Virus record (IMG/VR): IMGVR_UViG_3300042539_000408
Coordinates: 1 to 32,362 of that record
Direction: 5' to 3' (one strand)
Length of the DNA: 32,362 nucleotides
Source of the DNA: a virus
In this document: piece after piece, positions 1-6,315 of the stretch
Position numbering within the stretch: the stretch's first letter is position 1
Layout of the letters: each line of letters starts with the position of its first letter
Translations under genes and position numbers: made by a program
Notes under the pieces: model-generated
The model's input: only the letters and a program-made list of their open reading frames with translations
Databases searched by the model: none
What the model was told of the DNA's origin: nothing

Positions 1-127
1 ACTGGCGCTTCACCGTCCAACTGACAGGCACGCCGACCCGGATGTTGATCCGCACCGCCATCGGGTGCTCTGACGGCTGCCAGGTACCCATCGCTGACCT
101 GCAGGCCTCGCCCACCAGGCGCTCCCA
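1..127. repeat. Terminal direct repeat, left copy (contig circularisation overlap)
   Basis: The first 127 bases are identical to the last 127 bases of the window (32236-32362). An exact overlap of 127 bases equals a common maximum k-mer size in short-read assemblers, so it most likely marks a circular contig rather than a biological terminal repeat. One copy should be removed, leaving 32,235 bp. Confidence 0.95.
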
Positions 128-241
128 GGCCACGGTCTTCGCCGGCGTGTACATCCGCGGCCGCCCGCCGATCGTGCTCACTCGAGGCCGGCCCTTGCCG
201 ACAGCCTGGCCCTCGACCGTGAAGTAGACCGCCAGGCTCAC
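1..241 (-). CDS. rusA: RusA-type Holliday junction resolvase, N-terminal part (continues at the other contig end)
   Basis: RusA-family endonucleases resolve Holliday junctions and branched DNA during phage recombination and before packaging. This piece starts at a GTG at 241 that overlaps the upstream stop in a GTGA junction. It encodes the family's N-terminal signature: a short beta strand, then GQAVGKGRPR and a MYTPAKT segment about residues 11-36. Reading across the circular join into 32051-32362 gives one intact 141-residue protein, a usual length for the family (about 120-140). It is cut only by the contig break. It sits second in the leftward operon, after the ribbon-helix-helix gene. 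The ribosome binding site is weak, so translation is probably coupled to the upstream gene. Confidence 0.9.
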   Translation of the reverse strand, partial: MSLAVYFTVEGQAVGKGRPRVSTIGGRPRMYTPAKTVAWERLVGEACRSAMGTWQPSEHPMAVRINIRVGVPVSWTVKRQ

Positions 242-426
242 CGCCTGCCGCCCAGCATCCGGTCGATCCGATCGCGCACGTCGCTGTAGCGCGGCTGCAG
301 GTGCTCCCGGATCAGCGCGTCGATCAGACTGGCCTTGCTGCGCCGCTGGTCTGTCGCCGCTCGGTCGAGTAACTCATAGGTGGCGGGCCGCAGCCGCACC
401 AGGAAAGCCTTGTTCTGTTCGCTCAT
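238..426 (-). CDS. Small ribbon-helix-helix (Arc/CopG-like) DNA-binding protein
   Basis: A 62-residue protein with the layout of a ribbon-helix-helix repressor. It has a short N-terminal strand (KAFLVRL, about residues 6-12), a helix (PATYELLDRAAT), a turn with RRSKASLIDALIREHL as second helix, and a basic tail ending MLGGRR. Such proteins bind operators as dimers through the strand. It is the first gene of the leftward operon and lies beside a divergent promoter region full of inverted repeats, so it may regulate one or both operons. An AGGGGAAT ribosome binding site precedes the ATG. Its stop overlaps the RusA start (GTGA). The fold is inferred from sequence pattern, and the operator target is unproven. 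Confidence 0.7.
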   Translation of the reverse strand: MSEQNKAFLVRLRPATYELLDRAATDQRRSKASLIDALIREHLQPRYSDVRDRIDRMLGGRR

Positions 427-498
427 ATTCCCCTCATCTGGAATCGCTACGATACCAGTGACTTGGGAACTGGACTAGCCTGAAGTCAAGGACTTGCG

Positions 499-514
499 TT
501 AGGGAAATCCCTAA
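499..514. promoter_or_regulatory. 16-bp inverted repeat, candidate operator
   Basis: TTAGGGA-AA-TCCCTAA has perfect 7-base arms and a 2-base centre. It lies between the leftward and rightward start points, about 22 bases upstream of the rightward -35 element. Its size and symmetry fit a dimeric repressor site, and the neighbouring ribbon-helix-helix protein is the obvious candidate ligand. Confidence 0.55.
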
Positions 515-536
515 TCGCTCTGTACCGTTTGGGTTG

Positions 537-565
537 TTGACAGGCTAAAAAGACCGGCGTACAGT
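537..565 (+). promoter_or_regulatory. Rightward sigma70-type promoter for the 624-4342 operon
   Basis: A consensus TTGACA (537-542) is followed after 17 bases by TACAGT (560-565), giving a start near 572. The leader to the ATG at 624 is about 50 bases, with AGGAG at 611-615. This is the best promoter I can see in the window and it would drive the recombinase/recombination operon. Confidence 0.75.
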
Positions 566-572
566 TCCGGTC
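552..572. promoter_or_regulatory. Inverted repeat spanning the rightward -10 element, candidate operator
   Basis: GACCGG (552-557) and CCGGTC (567-572) are perfect 6-base arms separated by 9 bases, placed across the -10 hexamer and start site. A protein bound here would block RNA polymerase. Its sequence differs from the 499-514 palindrome, so two regulators, or host and phage regulators, may act here. Confidence 0.45.
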
Positions 573-574
573 AT

Positions 575-595
575 GCGCTACCGCAACGGTATCGC
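575..595. promoter_or_regulatory. Inverted repeat in the leader of the rightward operon
   Basis: GCGCTACCG and CGGTATCGC (one mismatch in 9) flank a 3-base centre just after the predicted start site. It could be an operator half-site pair or an RNA hairpin in the 5' leader. Confidence 0.35.
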
Positions 596-623
596 TCAAC
601 CACCGAGAAACAGGAGTTGAACC

Positions 624-857
624 ATGAACAGCATCAAGTTCGAAGTCGGCAAGACCTACATGACCCGCAGCATCGGCAACCACGATTGCTGCATCTTCCA
701 GACGATCGTCAAGCGCACCGAAAAGACGGTCACAACCGCCGACGGCAAAACCTTCCGTTTGTCAGTTCGTGCAGGCGTTGAGCAGTTCCTCCCCTGGGGC
801 CGGTTCAGCATGGCCCCGGTCATGGGTGCCGATGAACAAATCGAAGTCGCAGCCTGA
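624..857 (+). CDS. Hypothetical protein, first gene of the rightward operon
   Basis: A 77-residue protein of unknown function. It starts with KFEVGKTYMTRSIGNHDCCIF and is followed by a KRTEKTVTTADGKTFRL segment, a pattern of alternating strands typical of small phage beta-rich proteins. It has no membrane segment and no recognisable catalytic motif. It is read from the 537-565 promoter with AGGAG 8 bases upstream of the ATG, so it should be strongly expressed early. Its stop is 2 bases from the start of the next small gene. Confidence 0.7.
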   Translation: MNSIKFEVGKTYMTRSIGNHDCCIFQTIVKRTEKTVTTADGKTFRLSVRAGVEQFLPWGRFSMAPVMGADEQIEVAA

Positions 858-859
858 TC

Positions 860-973
860 ATGCGCACCGCTGCCTTCATCGCCCTGGCGGCCGGCTTCGG
901 TGCCGCCGCCGCAACCGGCTCACCCTGGGCGCTGCTGCCCGTTCTGCTGCTCGCCCCGTTCGTCATTCGTTGA
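860..973 (+). CDS. 37-residue hydrophobic peptide
   Basis: A very short frame, starting 2 bases after the preceding stop and ending 18 bases before the recombinase. It encodes almost only small and hydrophobic residues (AAFIALAAGFGAAAA, then ALLPVLLLAPFVIR), so it could form one or two short membrane segments. There is no clear own ribosome binding site, so expression would rely on coupling to the upstream gene. A chance open frame in GC-rich DNA cannot be excluded, but the tight fit between two genes favours a real membrane peptide. Confidence 0.4.
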   Translation: MRTAAFIALAAGFGAAAATGSPWALLPVLLLAPFVIR

Positions 974-991
974 TCCCAGAAAGAGGACGCC

Positions 992-1648
992 ATGACCAAG
1001 TTCGTTGCTTACTTCCGTGTGTCCACCGAGCGCCAGGGCCAGTCCGGCCTTGGCCTCGAGGCCCAGCAAGCAGCTGTGAAACAATACGCCGACTCAATCA
1101 TTCACAGTTTTACCGAGATCGAGTCTGGCAAGCACGATGACCGGCCCCAACTGCAGGCTGCCATCGCAATGTGCAAGCGCAGTGGCGCTGCCCTGCTGAT
1201 CGCCAAGATCGACCGGCTCTCACGTCAGGCTGCGTTCCTGCTGACGCTCCGCGACTCAGGGGTGCAGATCGTCGCCGCCGACATGCCGCACGCCGGCACC
1301 CTCGAGTTTGGCATCCGCGCCGTCGTCGCCCAGCATGAGCGGGAGGAGATCAGCCGCCGCACCAAGGCCGCCCTGCAGGCCGCCAAGGCCCGCGGCGTGC
1401 GCCTGGGCTGCCCTACCCCCAGCATCGGCAGCGCAATCGGCGTGGCGGCCATCCAGGCCCGCGCTGACGCCTTTGCCGAGCGCCTGGCACCGGTCATCGC
1501 CGACATCAAGCGAGCCGGCTGCAGCACCCTGCGCGAGATTGCCGCCGCACTGCAAGCCCGCGGTGTAGCGACTCCCCGTGGCGGCACCACCTGGTCGCCA
1601 TCTCAAGTGTCCAACCTGCTTGCCAAACTGGAGACCGTCCATGCGTGA
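992..1648 (+). CDS. Small serine recombinase (resolvase/invertase type)
   Basis: A 218-residue serine recombinase. The catalytic N-terminal domain shows YFRVST with the nucleophile Ser11 and Arg9, the IDRLSR motif (about 73-78) with the active-site arginines, and the long helix containing AQHEREEISRRTKAAL (about 113-127). The C-terminal part (about 160-210, STLREIAAALQARGVATPRGG then WSPSQVSNLL) is a helix-turn-helix DNA-binding domain. The length fits resolvases and invertases, not large phage integrases. With no other integrase present it may resolve genome multimers, invert a segment or integrate. No inverted target segment is evident in the window. An AGAGGA site precedes the ATG, and its end overlaps the next gene. 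Confidence 0.9.
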   Translation: MTKFVAYFRVSTERQGQSGLGLEAQQAAVKQYADSIIHSFTEIESGKHDDRPQLQAAIAMCKRSGAALLIAKIDRLSRQAAFLLTLRDSGVQIVAADMPHAGTLEFGIRAVVAQHEREEISRRTKAALQAAKARGVRLGCPTPSIGSAIGVAAIQARADAFAERLAPVIADIKRAGCSTLREIAAALQARGVATPRGGTTWSPSQVSNLLAKLETVHA

Positions 1649-1841
1649 ATCAACACCGCTGTCGAAGGTGCCGATCGGCACCCGCTGGGAGCCCCGCCCT
1701 CGCTCATCGATCACCGATGAGGAACTCTTCATCCAGGCCCACCTGCTCGCCAAACCTGCCCGCAACGGCGGCCGGATAGCCTGGGCGATTGCTTGGGTCA
1801 CGGCCATTGCTGCGTACCTGGTCTTTGCGTTCACGCTGTAG
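1641..1841 (+). CDS. Small membrane protein, 66 residues
   Basis: The chosen start is the ATG at 1641, which overlaps the recombinase stop (ATGCGTGA). An upstream ATG in the same frame at 1578 lies inside the recombinase and is less likely. The N-terminal 40 residues are polar. Residues about 46-66 (RIAWAIAWVTAIAAYLVFAFTL) form a single C-terminal membrane helix, so the protein would be tail-anchored in the inner membrane. Function unknown. It may be a host-takeover or exclusion protein, as is common for such early genes, but nothing in the sequence proves that. Confidence 0.6.
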   Translation: MRESTPLSKVPIGTRWEPRPRSSITDEELFIQAHLLAKPARNGGRIAWAIAWVTAIAAYLVFAFTL

Positions 1842-1850
1842 GAGGCCGCC

Positions 1851-2159
1851 ATGCAACAGACCACCACCGGGCGCGAGCTCCGCGAGCAACAGCTTGCGCT
1901 CTTCAGTGTCTCGCACGCTGATCTTCTGGAACGCTGCCGGCAACAAGCCGTAGCGATCGCCCGCAAGCGAGGGATTGTCAGCATCAACGATGTCCGGGCC
2001 AGCATCGACCTGCCGGCCGGCATCCACCCGTCAGTCCTGGGAGCGGTGTTCCGCTGCTCCCTGTTCCGCGCCATCGGCTACACCGAGGCGCTTCACCCCG
2101 CGGCTCACGCTCGAGTGATCCGCGTCTACGCCCTGAAGGAGACCTCCGATGGTCAGTAA
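1851..2159 (+). CDS. Hypothetical protein, 102 residues, possible DNA-binding
   Basis: Preceded by AGGAGG five bases before the ATG. It has a helix-rich N-terminus (GRELREQQLALF, then LLERCRQQAVAIARKRG), a VSINDVRASI segment and HPSVLGAVFRCSLFRAIG. The order helix, turn, ...NDVR..., second helix with C/F/R residues resembles small winged-helix-like phage proteins, but I do not recognise a family. It lies directly before the exonuclease and overlaps it by 11 bases, so it may be an accessory to the recombination genes. Confidence 0.65.
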   Translation: MQQTTTGRELREQQLALFSVSHADLLERCRQQAVAIARKRGIVSINDVRASIDLPAGIHPSVLGAVFRCSLFRAIGYTEALHPAAHARVIRVYALKETSDGQ

Positions 2160-3108
2160 AGTCACTCCGAATACGATGATGTCAGCCAGCCGGCTGCCGG
2201 CACTCATGGGGCTGTCGAAGTATCGCAGCCCCAACGATGAGCTCACCGCCACGATCAGCGCCCTGCGCGGCGAAGACTGGCCCGACATCGGCAACGAAGC
2301 GATGGCCTGGGGCAACCAGCTGGAGCCTATCATCCTGCGCGAGGCCGCCCGCCGGCTCGAGCTCACTGACCTGGTAACCGACCACAGCGAGCCCTTCTTC
2401 CACCGCGACTTCCCGCTAGCCTGCAGCCTGGACGGCAGCGCCGATGGCCGCGGCCAGGTGCTGCACACTGACCCGGAGGCCGGCATCTACGTCGTCGGCC
2501 AGGACAGCATCCAGCTGGACGGCCTGGGCGTGCTCGAGGCCAAGCTCACCAGCCAGCCCGCGGAAGACATGCCGCCGCTCTGGCGTGGCCCGATCCAGCT
2601 GCAGGCGCAGATGGCCATCCTGGGCGCGAAGTGGGGATGCATTGCCACGCTCTATCAGGGCACCGAGCTCCGGCTGTTCCTGTTCGCGCCGCACGATCAG
2701 ACGCTGGGCGCGATCCGCGCTGCCTGCGAAGACTTCCAGCGCCGCCTGTTGGTCTGGAAGGACACCGGCACGGTCGACTTCTACCCGCCGCAGGACAGCA
2801 AGGATGCCAACCGCATGTATCCGCAGGCCGAGCCCGACTCGATCATCCACCTGGATGACACGGCGCAAGAGCTCGCGATGAAGATGCTGGCCGCCAAGAT
2901 CAAGATCGACAAGGCCGAGGCCGACCGTGCTGACGCCGAGAAGAAGCTCAAAAAATTGATCGGCACCGCATCGAAGGCAGTCGCTGGCAACTACCTGGTG
3001 TCCTGGCCGATGCGCAACTACCAGGCGCAGCCGGCCAAGACCGTGCCGGCGAAGGAGGCCTACAGCATCCGGCAGTCCACGCTCTCGATCAAGGAGATCC
3101 GGCCATGA
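2149..3108 (+). CDS. YqaJ-type viral recombinase (lambda-exonuclease-like)
   Basis: A 319-residue member of the YqaJ/lambda-exo family, which degrades one strand of duplex DNA to leave 3' tails for annealing. The family signatures are visible: the N-terminal SASRLPALMGLSKYRSP (about 12-28), a WGNQLEP glutamate (E59), SLDG with D95, the catalytic LEAKLT (E130, K132) and the helix PIQLQAQM (about 148-155). The C-terminus (about 225-319) adds a lysine- and alanine-rich coiled-coil segment. GAAGGAG seven bases upstream supports the ATG at 2149. It is paired with RecT downstream, the classic exonuclease-annealase arrangement. Confidence 0.9.
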   Translation: MVSKVTPNTMMSASRLPALMGLSKYRSPNDELTATISALRGEDWPDIGNEAMAWGNQLEPIILREAARRLELTDLVTDHSEPFFHRDFPLACSLDGSADGRGQVLHTDPEAGIYVVGQDSIQLDGLGVLEAKLTSQPAEDMPPLWRGPIQLQAQMAILGAKWGCIATLYQGTELRLFLFAPHDQTLGAIRAACEDFQRRLLVWKDTGTVDFYPPQDSKDANRMYPQAEPDSIIHLDDTAQELAMKMLAAKIKIDKAEADRADAEKKLKKLIGTASKAVAGNYLVSWPMRNYQAQPAKTVPAKEAYSIRQSTLSIKEIRP

Positions 3109-3290
3109 CCCCCCGCGATCTGACCAGTCTCGAAGACGCGCACGCCCGCGCCGTGCGGGCAGTACGCGCAGCCACCATCACTGCCAGCGAAGACGAAGCG
3201 ATGGAGCTCGTCGACGCGATCACCCTGGTCGTACTCGAAACCATCAAGGCATACCTGCCGGAAGGCGAAGGAGAAGAGACATGCAACTAG
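3105..3290 (+). CDS. Hypothetical 61-residue helical protein
   Basis: The start overlaps the exonuclease stop (ATGA), with AAGGAG eight bases upstream, and the end overlaps the recT start by 10 bases. The product is predicted helical and acidic (SLEDAHARAVRAVRAATI, EDEAMELVDAITLVVLETIKAYL). It has no motif I recognise. Its position between exonuclease and annealase suggests a small accessory subunit, but that is inference. Confidence 0.65.
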   Translation: MTPRDLTSLEDAHARAVRAVRAATITASEDEAMELVDAITLVVLETIKAYLPEGEGEETCN

Positions 3291-4342
3291 CAACCCGTGA
3301 GGGCTTCGCGCCCGTAACTCTGGACGAAGCGATGCGCTTCAGCGAGATGCTGGCGAAGTCCAGCATGGTGCCCAGGCAGTATCAGGGAAAACCCGAGGAT
3401 GTCCTCGTCGCCGTGCAGTGGGGGCGAGAGCTCGGCCTGGCACCGCTGCAGGCGCTCCAGAACATCGCAACCATCAACGGCAAACCTTCAGTCTACGGTG
3501 ACGCCGCGCTCGCTCTGGTGCAGGCCTCGCCGCTCTGCGAGGGCATCGATGAGCACATTGAAAACGAAGGCACCCCGAACCCGGTGGCCGTCTGCATCGC
3601 CCGCCGCAAGGGACGCATGCCGGTGGTCGCCAGGTTCTCGGTCGAAGACGCCAAGCGTGCCGGTCTATGGGGCAAGCAAGGCCCGTGGCAGGCCTACCCC
3701 AAGCGCATGCTGCAGATGCGCGCTCGAGGATTCGCCCTGCGCGACGCCTTCCCCGACGTGCTGAAAGGGCTGATCACTGCGGAAGAAGCTCAGGACTACC
3801 CGAGCGAGGATCGGCAGCCGGCCAAGGACATCACGCCGCGCAACCCGTTGGATGCCATCAAGCCGGCAATCCCTGCGCCGCCGCCAGTGCTCGAGACCAG
3901 CGACCCGATCGTCATCGAGCAGGTGTTCGCAGCCGACCAGGCCGCCGATGATGCTGCCGTCAGCGCAGCCGAGGCCGACGCCGAGCGCGAGGCCATGATC
4001 GCTGAGTCAGGCGAGCCGCCAGCCGAGGCTGCGCCTGGTGGCTTCCCGATCTGGGTGCCCGGCAAGGAGACCCCCCTCGCGGTCTACCGCACGCTGATCG
4101 AGTGGGCTGACGCCTACGATGCGCTGGGCGACAAAACCGCCAGGGCGGGCAGGGCAGGGGCTCGCACCCGGATGACCAAACTGCGCGAGCTCCGCGAGTG
4201 CAATGAGGAGCTCCTGCAGCGTGTTGACCTGGTGCGCAAGACCGCGCTGATGGCGAACTACAGCCAGCGTCTGGCGGCGCTGGGTGCAGCATTGACCCCA
4301 GAGGAGCGCGAGGCTGAGGCCGCCTCACGCAAGGTTGCTTGA
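3281..4342 (+). CDS. recT: RecT-family single-strand annealing protein
   Basis: A 353-residue RecT-type annealase that binds single-stranded DNA and anneals complementary strands. The core is visible at about residues 20-180: MLAKSSMVPRQYQGKPEDVL, GRELGLAPLQALQNIATING, PSVYGDAALALV, GLWGKQGPWQAYPKRMLQMRARGFALRDAFPDVLKG. Residues beyond about 190 are an extension rich in Ala, Pro and Glu, then a helical C-terminal part (about 265-345). GAAGGAG precedes the ATG. It is the last gene of the rightward operon, and its 3' end overlaps the 3' end of the convergent endolysin by 18 bases. Confidence 0.92.
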   Translation: MQLATREGFAPVTLDEAMRFSEMLAKSSMVPRQYQGKPEDVLVAVQWGRELGLAPLQALQNIATINGKPSVYGDAALALVQASPLCEGIDEHIENEGTPNPVAVCIARRKGRMPVVARFSVEDAKRAGLWGKQGPWQAYPKRMLQMRARGFALRDAFPDVLKGLITAEEAQDYPSEDRQPAKDITPRNPLDAIKPAIPAPPPVLETSDPIVIEQVFAADQAADDAAVSAAEADAEREAMIAESGEPPAEAAPGGFPIWVPGKETPLAVYRTLIEWADAYDALGDKTARAGRAGARTRMTKLRELRECNEELLQRVDLVRKTALMANYSQRLAALGAALTPEEREAEAASRKVA

Positions 4343-4855
4343 CCCGTCTGTCATCTTGCCGGCTGCGGTGGCCACCTCGGTCACCCGCCGGCCCCAGCCT
4401 TTGCCGAAAGTGTCCCAGGTCGGCAGACGCTGGAGAAACTCTAGACGCGCCGCTTGGTATTGGGACACGATTTCGTGGGCAGGCATGGCCGCGACAGCCC
4501 GCAACGTGCCAGGCCCGATCGAACCATCAGCAGTCGCGCCGACCACCTGCTGCAGCCACTTGGCCGCACGGCCTGGCCCGCTGTTGATGGCTGCATCGAA
4601 CACGCAATAGTCGACGCCTGCCGGCAGATCGTCGCCGGACACTTGGTTCCAATACTTGGCCTTGTACATGGGCGCAACGTCTTCTGGCGTGAGCGCACGC
4701 ATGACAGCCTCGTCGACCTCGTGCTTGACCCATTCCTCCCAGACGCGCTTGGTCACGCCCAGGTTGGTCATGCCGCCAGGGTCGCGGGGATGATTACTGA
4801 AACCGCCCTCGTGGTGCAGCACGGCGGCCAATGCGGATTCAAAGTTCTCTTTCAT
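4325..4855 (-). CDS. Endolysin, GH108 N-acetylmuramidase
   Basis: A 176-residue peptidoglycan hydrolase. The N-terminus shows the glycoside hydrolase family 108 signature HHEGGFSNHPRDPGG (E16 is the catalytic glutamate) followed by MTNLGVTK. The C-terminal half (about 80-165: FDAAINSGPGRAAKWLQQVVG..DGSIGPGTL) is the peptidoglycan-binding domain usual for this family. There is no signal peptide or membrane anchor, so it needs the adjacent holin for release. It is the last gene of the leftward transcript. Its start overlaps the holin stop (ATGA). Confidence 0.93.
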   Translation of the reverse strand: MKENFESALAAVLHHEGGFSNHPRDPGGMTNLGVTKRVWEEWVKHEVDEAVMRALTPEDVAPMYKAKYWNQVSGDDLPAGVDYCVFDAAINSGPGRAAKWLQQVVGATADGSIGPGTLRAVAAMPAHEIVSQYQAARLEFLQRLPTWDTFGKGWGRRVTEVATAAGKMTDGSSNLA

Positions 4856-5265
4856 TTCTTCATCATGTCCTTCTGTTGCGAACTGTTGGATGAGCCCAGC
4901 CAGAAGTTGTAAACCGATGCGGTCTCGCGGGCCAGCACGCCGAGCAGTAGCATCATCACGTCAGATCCGGTCAGCGCCATGTATCCGAGCGCAGACCCGA
5001 CCAGCAGGCCAAAGAACCCGAGCACGGTGACAACCGACAGCAGCGCCGGGATGCGGCTGCGCGTGGCGATCTGCATCTGGCGGGCAGAGTCGGTGTTCTT
5101 GACGTTGAGCTCGAAGATCTTGGTTTCGTTCGCCATGCGGGCGAGCTCACCGTTCTGCTCGAGTTGAGCGAGCTCACGCTTCGCTGCTTCAGCAGCAGCT
5201 GGATCAGGCAAGACCCTGTCGAGGATCTTTCCGCCTACCTCAAGCAGCGGGCCGAGTGGCAGCAT
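4852..5265 (-). CDS. Holin, 3TM gene-transfer-release type
   Basis: A 137-residue protein resembling the 'holin of 3TMs' family. It has an N-terminal amphipathic helix (LLEVGGKILDRVLPDP), a charged stretch AAAEAAKRELAQLEQNGELA, then hydrophobic segments at about 73-98 (IPALLSVVTVLGFFGLLVGSALGYMAL) and 100-124 around DVMMLLLGVLARETASVYNFWLG. The final SSNSSQQKDMMKK is polar and basic. It precedes the endolysin. AAGGAG and AAGGACG motifs lie upstream of the ATG. It overlaps the upstream membrane protein gene by 26 bases. Confidence 0.85.
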   Translation of the reverse strand: MLPLGPLLEVGGKILDRVLPDPAAAEAAKRELAQLEQNGELARMANETKIFELNVKNTDSARQMQIATRSRIPALLSVVTVLGFFGLLVGSALGYMALTGSDVMMLLLGVLARETASVYNFWLGSSNSSQQKDMMKK

Positions 5266-5530
5266 CGTCCTTCTCCTTGCCTATCAGGTTGGCCGCGGCA
5301 TACGCACCCTTGCGCCCGACGATCCCGCCGACCGCGCCGATACACAAAAGCATCACGTCCTTGAGGATGGCCATGAAGGCCGTGTCGATCGGCGAGATCC
5401 GCTCCATGTCGTGCTCGACGAACAGCACGCCCAGGATGATGCCGATCACGCTGGCAACCAGGATGCCGGTGAGCGACAGCGCGATCACTGCCCAGACCCG
5501 AACCTCTACCTCTTCCGTTGTCATCTTCAT
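5240..5530 (-). CDS. Two-TM membrane protein of the lysis cassette (possible second holin or antiholin)
   Basis: A 96-residue protein with two hydrophobic segments, about 13-37 (VWAVIALSLTGILVASVIGIILGVLF) and 46-70 (PIDTAFMAILKDVMLLCIGAVGGIVG). The tail KEKDDAATRPAA is hydrophilic. Size, topology and position just upstream of the 3TM holin suggest a holin-like or antiholin role. The ATG overlaps the stop of a tiny hydrophobic frame (ATGA). No enzymatic motif is present. Confidence 0.7.
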   Translation of the reverse strand: MKMTTEEVEVRVWAVIALSLTGILVASVIGIILGVLFVEHDMERISPIDTAFMAILKDVMLLCIGAVGGIVGRKGAYAAANLIGKEKDDAATRPAA

Positions 5531-5610
5531 GTCGAAACTCCGGCTAATACGAACATCAGCACCACAACGATCGCGATGACCCCAACCAGTAGCTTCACTG
5601 TCCAGGCCAT
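5527..5610 (-). CDS. 27-residue single-TM peptide in the lysis cassette
   Basis: A tiny frame that fills the gap between two lysis-region genes. It starts 16 bases inside the upstream gene and its stop overlaps the next ATG. The product, MAWTVKLLVGVIAIVVVL followed by MFVLAGVST, is essentially one membrane helix. There is no obvious ribosome binding site, so translation would depend on coupling. It could be a micro-holin, a regulator of the holin or an unexpressed linker. The perfect start/stop fit argues for a gene. Confidence 0.45.
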   Translation of the reverse strand: MAWTVKLLVGVIAIVVVLMFVLAGVST

Positions 5611-6086
5611 GCGTCGATGATGTAGCTGACCAAGTGATACATGATGATGCCGCCGGTCGCGAGCACCATCGCGATCAGCGCCCGCTCTTTCTTTTGCTTG
5701 GCCAGCCGCTCTTTCTCCCGCTGGGCGGCGAGCTCGGCAGCCTTGCGTCTCTGTACTACCGCATTGTGCTCACGCTGGATCTCGTCCCAGACCGCAGATT
5801 GACCAGACCATATCAGGAACTGTTTAAGCTCCTGCGTCATCTCGCGCACTTTCTTGGCTGCGATGACGGTCTCGAGCGCCTCGCTCATCGCAGACTGCTG
5901 GCCGCCGCCGCTGTCCTTTGCCTTTGCACGCTCGTCGGTCGACGCCTTCTGCAGCTGATCCTGCGCATCGAACAACTTCATGAAGTCGCCGAGACAGTCC
6001 TGCGCCTCTTTGCCAAGCTGGATGGCCTGCTTGATGCCGGCGACAGCAGCTTGCGCAGTGGCGAGTACGACGGCGACTTCAATCAC
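5595..6086 (-). CDS. Conserved phage protein with coiled coil and C-terminal TM
   Basis: A 163-residue protein beginning at a GTG two bases after the preceding stop. The N-terminus (EVAVVLATAQAAVAGIKQAI) is hydrophobic and alanine-rich, the middle (about 85-132) is a charged coiled coil (VQRRKAAELAAQREKERLAKQKKE), and residues about 135-158 form a membrane helix. Similar proteins occur between tail fibre and holin genes in T7-like podoviruses, with unknown function. The long periplasm- or cytoplasm-spanning coiled coil makes a spanin-like or holin-regulating role possible. It has no lipobox, so it is not a typical o-spanin. Confidence 0.7.
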   Translation of the reverse strand: MIEVAVVLATAQAAVAGIKQAIQLGKEAQDCLGDFMKLFDAQDQLQKASTDERAKAKDSGGGQQSAMSEALETVIAAKKVREMTQELKQFLIWSGQSAVWDEIQREHNAVVQRRKAAELAAQREKERLAKQKKERALIAMVLATGGIIMYHLVSYIIDAWPGQ

Positions 6087-6087
6087 G

Positions 6088-6255
6088 TCAGTTCACCTTC
6101 AGCACCAGGCCGAGCAGCAGCACGATGATGAACCCTGCGCTGCCGATTAGGATCGTCTCGAGCCGTTTGAGCCTGGCATTGATGCCCTCATAGCGCACCG
6201 CGCAAACCTCTTCGTGCGTCATCAACCGAGCCTCCACTTCATTCGCCGTTGCCAT
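6088..6255 (-). CDS. 55-residue membrane protein (haemolysin/holin-accessory type)
   Basis: The ATG at 6255 has GAGGTG just upstream. The 55-residue product has a soluble N-terminus with THEEVCAVRYEGINARLKRLE, a motif I associate with small phage proteins placed in lysis or tail regions, and one C-terminal membrane helix (about 35-53, TILIGSAGFIIVLLLGLVL). It lies between the tail proteins and the coiled-coil membrane protein. It may be a phage-encoded holin accessory. The exact function is unknown. Confidence 0.7.
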   Translation of the reverse strand: MATANEVEARLMTHEEVCAVRYEGINARLKRLETILIGSAGFIIVLLLGLVLKVN

Positions 6256-6315
6256 CAATCACCTCACACAAAACAAACCAGTCGCGCCATTCCTCGCGGG
6301 CACTGCGTTAGCTCA

